A stretch of DNA of 6,216 nt from Hyphomicrobiales bacterium (GTDB taxonomy: Bacteria; Pseudomonadota; Alphaproteobacteria; Rhizobiales; OSC116): contig JABSRY010000157.1 in the NCBI GenBank assembly GCA_013214985.1, positions 1 through 6,216 on the forward strand, written 5' to 3'. Below are positions 5,891-6,216 of this stretch, in pieces. How positions within the stretch are numbered: the stretch's first letter is position 1; the number at the start of each line of letters is the position of its first letter. Made by a program: the position numbers and the translations under genes. The notes under the pieces were generated by a model. It made no database searches. It saw only the letters and a program-made list of their open reading frames with translations, and had not been told where the DNA came from.

Positions 5891-6216
5891 ATGACAACAC
5901 CCTATTTAAAACTGGTTCATCGTTTTGTTACCGTAGTGGAACAAAAGTCGATCCATAGAGCTGCAAAGAAACTAAATATTTCTCAGCCATCGTTGTCTCA
6001 ATCAATAAAGAATATTGAAAGCTATTATGAATGTTTGCTCCTTGAACGTACAAAACGTGGAGTTTTCTTAACTGAACCTGGAAAAAGACTATATAAGCAT
6101 TCTTGTAAAATTCTGGAACTTGGCTCATTTATGCATCAAGAAATTACTGACCTAATATCTGGTCGGACAGGAAAACTAAGAATATCAGCAGGAACTGCAT
6201 GGGGGAACTGTTATAT
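5891..6216 (+). CDS. LysR-family transcriptional regulator (5' part, runs off the window)
   Basis: This is the N-terminal 108 codons of a LysR-type regulator; the rest lies beyond the window. It begins MTTPYLKLVHRFVTVVEQKS, then has the family's winged helix-turn-helix with IHRAAKKLNISQPSLSQSI (about 21-39) and the wing region LLERTKRGVFLTEPGKRLY. A linker helix follows, and the effector domain opens at GKLRISAGTAWGN (about residues 94-106). The gene is divergent from the sulfatase-transporter operon across an 88-base gap that carries a T-N11-A dyad, so control of that operon is the natural inference. An in-frame ATG at 5873 would add six residues, but I see no ribosome site before it. The site for 5891 is itself weak (AGG, ten bases away). 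The inducer is unknown and might be the imported solute or its desulfated product. Confidence 0.92.
   Translation, partial: MTTPYLKLVHRFVTVVEQKSIHRAAKKLNISQPSLSQSIKNIESYYECLLLERTKRGVFLTEPGKRLYKHSCKILELGSFMHQEITDLISGRTGKLRISAGTAWGNCY

Noticed and set aside
5928..6128. 66-residue minus-strand frame
   Set aside because: It is antisense to the helix-turn-helix region of the LysR gene, which is a clear family match.

Overview
The window holds one coherent transport-and-catabolism locus. Five genes run right to left on the minus strand, and the start of a divergent regulator lies at the right edge. In transcription order they are a cytoplasmic-type sulfatase (5802-4279), a periplasmic solute-binding protein (4238-2919), two MalF/MalG-type ABC permeases (2809-1886 and 1889-1059, overlapping by 4 bases) and a MalK/UgpC-type ABC ATPase (1050-97). 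A LysR-family regulator begins at 5891 on the plus strand and runs off the window. Apart from the first ~180 bases the DNA is AT-rich. The architecture (Sec-exported, non-lipoprotein binding protein, CUT1-like importer, LysR control, FGly sulfatase) suggests a Gram-negative, most likely a low-GC marine or free-living alphaproteobacterium. That placement is an inference from style, not from a marker gene.

Proposed working: the binding protein captures a small organic solute, probably a sugar-like or other sulfate ester, in the periplasm. The two permeases and the ATPase import it. The sulfatase has no signal peptide, so it would remove sulfate inside the cell. The LysR protein would sense the solute or a breakdown product and control the operon from the 88-base divergent promoter region (5803-5890). 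That region contains a palindromic TATAAT usable as a -10 on both strands and a 17-base T-N11-A dyad typical of LysR sites.

Between the binding-protein and first permease genes lies a 13-bp imperfect inverted repeat (2853-2865/2896-2908). Its place matches that of the stem-loops that set a high binding-protein:permease ratio in maltose-type operons.

The left ~180 bases do not fit the rest. At about base 180 the composition jumps from roughly 24% GC (181-300) to roughly 65% GC (97-180). The ATPase loses its expected TOBE/MOI C-terminal sequence there and ends in an unrelated low-complexity tail. This is either a real insertion or rearrangement that truncates the ATPase gene, or a chimeric join in the assembly. 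I found no tRNA, rRNA, CRISPR array or recognisable transposase. No gap between genes exceeds 110 bases.
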